A stretch of DNA of 64,000 bases from G963422705 sp963422705 (GTDB lineage: Bacteria; Poribacteria; WGA-4E; WGA-3G), in contig OY730443.1 in NCBI GenBank assembly GCA_963422705.1, positions 868,001 through 932,000 of the forward strand, written 5' to 3'. The translations under genes and the position numbers were made by a program. Shown piece after piece: positions 61,662 to 64,000 of the stretch. The notes under the pieces are model-generated. The model ran no database searches. It was given only the letters and a program-made list of their open reading frames with translations, and had not been told where the DNA came from. Each line of letters begins with the position of its first letter. Positions within the stretch are counted from its first letter, which is position 1.

Positions 61662-62687
61662 ATGTCAAAAAATAGCAATTACCGTGTTGGGCTTGTCGGC
61701 ACCGGGGGCATCGCTCGGGCACACGGCAAGGCGTGTCAATTGACAGAACAAGCTGAATTGGCGGCAATTTGTGATGTCTCTGAGCAGGCGTTAGCTAATT
61801 TCGGCGAGCAGTTTGAGGTGAATCCTGGCAACCGCTATCTCTCTTTAGAGGAGATGTTGTCATCTGAAAATTTGGACATTGCCATTATCTGCACGTGGGG
61901 GACTTATCACGCCGATACTGGGATTCAGATAGCCGAATCCCGTCAAGTTAAGGCCATTCTGTGTGAAAAGCCTTTCACCTCAACAGCGGCGGAAGCCGCA
62001 GCTTTTGTCGGGGCGGCACAAGAAAATGGAATTCTCGTCGCAGAAGCATTCAAATTCCGCCATCATCCGATGCACCTCAAAGCAAAGGAACTTATCGATT
62101 CTGGAGCAATCGGGGAATTTATGACGCTTCGGAGTACTTTCTGTACAGGCGGGGGCGGGGGCGGGCCAGAGAGACGGCGCCCCGAAGCGAACTGGCGATT
62201 CAACAAAGCAAAAGGCGGCGGGAGTATCTACGACTTGGGGTGTTACTGCATCCATCACGCCCGCTTTATGTTTGGGGAAGAACCCATCCGGGTTTCCGGG
62301 GCATCGCAAGCCGGTTTGGAAGTAGACGATGCGGCGTATCTGCTCCTGGTATTCCCTGGAAACCGGACCGCACAAATCTCTGTCGGCTTTAATTGTGCAG
62401 GCGGGCAGTACGCCGAAATGTCAGGTACCGGCGGCATGTGCAGACTCGACAAGGTATGGAACAATGAAGACTCCCCTGTCAACATTGAACTCACAACGCA
62501 AAGTGGACGTCAAGTCATTGACATTCACCCCTGTTTTCAATTTGCTTTGCAATTGGAACACATGTGTGACTGTTTAGACACAGGAGAACCACACCGCATC
62601 TCACCGGAAAGTTGTGTGAATCAGATGCGTGTGATTGACGCAGCCTTTGAAGCAATGGCAACCGGGAAAACTGTCGAACTCGGTTAG
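61662..62687 (+). CDS. Gfo/Idh/MocA-family oxidoreductase
   Basis: 341 aa; SD AAGGA upstream. Rossmann start GLVGTGGIARAHGKAC, AIICTWGTYHADTGIQ and the EKP lysine in AILCEKPFTSTAAEA. The C-terminal sheet has GGGSIYDLGCYCIHHARFMFG with the catalytic Asp/His positions. It probably oxidises a sugar or polyol. It starts 20 bases after the sulfotransferase-like gene, suggesting an operon. Confidence 0.85.
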   Translation: MSKNSNYRVGLVGTGGIARAHGKACQLTEQAELAAICDVSEQALANFGEQFEVNPGNRYLSLEEMLSSENLDIAIICTWGTYHADTGIQIAESRQVKAILCEKPFTSTAAEAAAFVGAAQENGILVAEAFKFRHHPMHLKAKELIDSGAIGEFMTLRSTFCTGGGGGGPERRRPEANWRFNKAKGGGSIYDLGCYCIHHARFMFGEEPIRVSGASQAGLEVDDAAYLLLVFPGNRTAQISVGFNCAGGQYAEMSGTGGMCRLDKVWNNEDSPVNIELTTQSGRQVIDIHPCFQFALQLEHMCDCLDTGEPHRISPESCVNQMRVIDAAFEAMATGKTVELG

Positions 62688-62774
62688 ATGGTGCAAAACT
62701 ACGTTATTTATAGGACGGAATTCCCAAATTCCACCGCGGGAAACACGTTTGCTAAGAAGCAGGATAAATCGATA

Positions 62775-63470
62775 ATGACACAATTTTCAGGGGTTAAAGC
62801 CCTGACATTTGATCTGTTCGGGACAATTTTAGAGCTGGGTGGTAGTTTGACACCGTTTATTGCAGAATCTCTGATTGCACGCGGAGCTAACGTATCGCCG
62901 GCTACTTTTTGGGAACAGTGGCGATACCGTCAGCGGATTGAGCAGTATCAGGACACAATCACAATGCTAGGACATAGCGGGTATTTGGAAACGGTGCGTC
63001 GCGCTTTGAACTATACGTTGCGACAAAACGATATTGAGGCTTCCCCGGATACGGTGGCAGAATTTATGCGCGGTTGGCAACGCCTTTCCCCATTTTCAGA
63101 AGTATTAACAGCGCTTGAACGTTTGCAGCATCACTATCAGTTAATCGTGCTCTCAAATGGAGACACGGATTTTTTATCATATCTTGTGAGCGAACGGGTT
63201 TGCTGGCAATTTGACGATGTCATTTCAGTTACAACTTTCGGGGCGTTTAAACCGCATCCGGCCGTTTACCGGGGCGCTGCTGCAAAACTGAGATGTGACG
63301 TTAGCGAATGCCTCATGGTATCCGCCAATTCGTTTGATATCATGGGTGCGCGGGCGTGTGGGTACAAAGGGGCGTTTGTAAATCGCTATCGTCTACCTTA
63401 TGAGGAAACCCCGTATCAACCGGATATAACGGTGAACGATTTTACGGAATTGGCAGCAGCATTATTGTAA
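62775..63470 (+). CDS. HAD-superfamily hydrolase
   Basis: 231 aa from the ATG at 62775, which places motif I (TFDLFGTI) near the N-terminus. The frame is open to 62688, directly after the previous stop, but without an SD. Motif II is IVLSNGD, the Lys region GAFKPHP and the last acidic motif MVSANSFDIMGARACG. It fits the 2-haloacid-dehalogenase/phosphatase branch (usually 220-240 aa). Motif I is DLFGT, where canonical phosphatases have a second Asp (DxDGT). That is typical of the haloacid dehalogenase branch. Confidence 0.8.
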   Translation: MTQFSGVKALTFDLFGTILELGGSLTPFIAESLIARGANVSPATFWEQWRYRQRIEQYQDTITMLGHSGYLETVRRALNYTLRQNDIEASPDTVAEFMRGWQRLSPFSEVLTALERLQHHYQLIVLSNGDTDFLSYLVSERVCWQFDDVISVTTFGAFKPHPAVYRGAAAKLRCDVSECLMVSANSFDIMGARACGYKGAFVNRYRLPYEETPYQPDITVNDFTELAAALL

Positions 63471-63492
63471 GCGCAAGCACTCGCTCATTGAA

Positions 63493-64000
63493 TTATGCCC
63501 AGACAAAGATTTCGCCATCATCAGGGGAATAGCCGATGAAGACTGCTAAGACGATACGGGCGTGATTTCCGGCGACAGGCGGTACCTCATGGATACACCG
63601 TGTGTTAAAAAAATAGATGTCACCTTGTTCCAAATCGACATGGTAATTCTCTATGTCGTTCTCCGCCGCATATTCGTCAAAGGTTTCCTCTACAATATGC
63701 GGTTGAATCTCTTCTGAATAAAGGCAGCGATGTACAATTGCTTGCGTGCCTTTTCCGCGCTCGTCGGCGTTTTGGACACACAATACCCCGGCGAACTGAT
63801 GCTCAAAGCGATAAACAGCATAATCTGTCCGCCGCTCCCGGTACTTGACGTGGTCCATATGCGGTTTATAGCGATGCGTTTCATAATGCACCCGGAAAAT
63901 AGCGGGGCCGTAAAGCGCACCGTTAGATTCGCGGGCAACTTTAACCGCCTTTCCGGGGGAGAGGGCTGACAAGGATTCATAGATGAGTTCAACCGGATTA
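63493..64000 (-). CDS. 2-oxoglutarate/Fe(II) dioxygenase-like protein (5' end outside window)
   Basis: 169 codons visible, open at the window edge. Iron-ligand pattern HMDHV (HxD) in YKPHMDHVKY and the distal His in TRCIHEVP, then HARIVLAVFIGYSP with the 2-oxoglutarate Arg. Between them YFFNTRCIHE shows the double-stranded beta-helix turn. Sequence upstream of the visible TTG at 63972 stays coding (NPVELIYESL), so the start lies beyond 64000. Substrate unknown. Confidence 0.7.
   Translation of the reverse strand, partial: NPVELIYESLSALSPGKAVKVARESNGALYGPAIFRVHYETHRYKPHMDHVKYRERRTDYAVYRFEHQFAGVLCVQNADERGKGTQAIVHRCLYSEEIQPHIVEETFDEYAAENDIENYHVDLEQGDIYFFNTRCIHEVPPVAGNHARIVLAVFIGYSPDDGEIFVWA

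Noticed and set aside
1..64000. tRNA, rRNA and CRISPR arrays
   Set aside because: Scanning for T-loop motifs, rRNA-like conserved blocks and regularly spaced repeats gave nothing convincing.

Overview
This is a gene-dense bacterial chromosome segment of intermediate GC. I count about 48 probable protein genes, several decayed genes and two IS200/IS605-type insertions. I saw no rRNA, tRNA or CRISPR array. The mix of families suggests Candidatus Poribacteria or a related lineage (inference from gene content only). That mix includes several Gfo/Idh/MocA oxidoreductases, PhyH-type dioxygenases, a sulfotransferase-like protein, a sialidase-fold protein, a C25 (gingipain/PorU-type) peptidase with a FlgD-like tail, and EutN/CcmL microcompartment vertex proteins.

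Layout. 1-9.5 kb: a fatty acyl-CoA reductase fused to an AMP-dependent ligase (cut by the window edge), a cyclic-nucleotide-binding SpoIIE-type phosphatase, an O-antigen-ligase-like membrane protein overlapping a conserved gene of unknown function, a CYTH protein, and a receiver-like gene beside its own decayed tandem copy. 10-17 kb: a frameshifted two-VWA membrane protein, a 3-hydroxyisobutyrate-dehydrogenase/TIM-barrel pair, and two secreted proteins built from one repeated module. 17-22 kb: an aldo/keto reductase remnant, a wrecked IS605 element, and pspA followed by an AAA ATPase. 22-33 kb: Gfo/Idh genes, rhodanese, a polyamine-type binding protein, a sialidase-like protein, ndk, GNAT, a DUF1156 DNA methylase carrying a 23-base G tract, and a large Rieske protein. 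33-35 kb: an intact IS605-type element. 35-39 kb: a metallophosphoesterase, then an overlapping PhyH dioxygenase/HD oxygenase pair resembling PhnY/PhnZ or TmpA/TmpB. 39-53 kb: a long minus-strand series running ribD-ribE-ribBA-ribH-hisH-histidine kinase-sigma54 response regulator-two EutN/CcmL-lipoprotein-C25 peptidase. 53-64 kb: a probable selenocysteine-containing peroxiredoxin, hemW, a zinc alcohol dehydrogenase, a phosphodiester-glycosidase-like protein, threonine synthase, an Ldh-type dehydrogenase, a sulfotransferase-like protein, Gfo/Idh, HAD, and a partial dioxygenase.

The most notable points are as follows. (1) An in-frame TGA sits exactly where the peroxidatic Cys of a redoxin belongs and is followed by a SECIS-like hairpin. 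(2) The DUF1156 methylase has a G23 tract that could make it phase-variable. (3) The PhyH/HD-oxygenase gene pair suggests oxidative phosphonate cleavage. (4) PspA (an ESCRT-III-fold protein) is followed by an AAA ATPase that seems to lack a normal start codon. (5) Microcompartment vertex genes trail a flavin-biosynthesis series that also holds hisH and a two-component system.

Starts were moved from the longest open frame wherever a Shine-Dalgarno (SD) sequence, signal peptide or family N-terminus pointed to an internal codon. All functional calls rest on motif recognition by eye; no database search was run.
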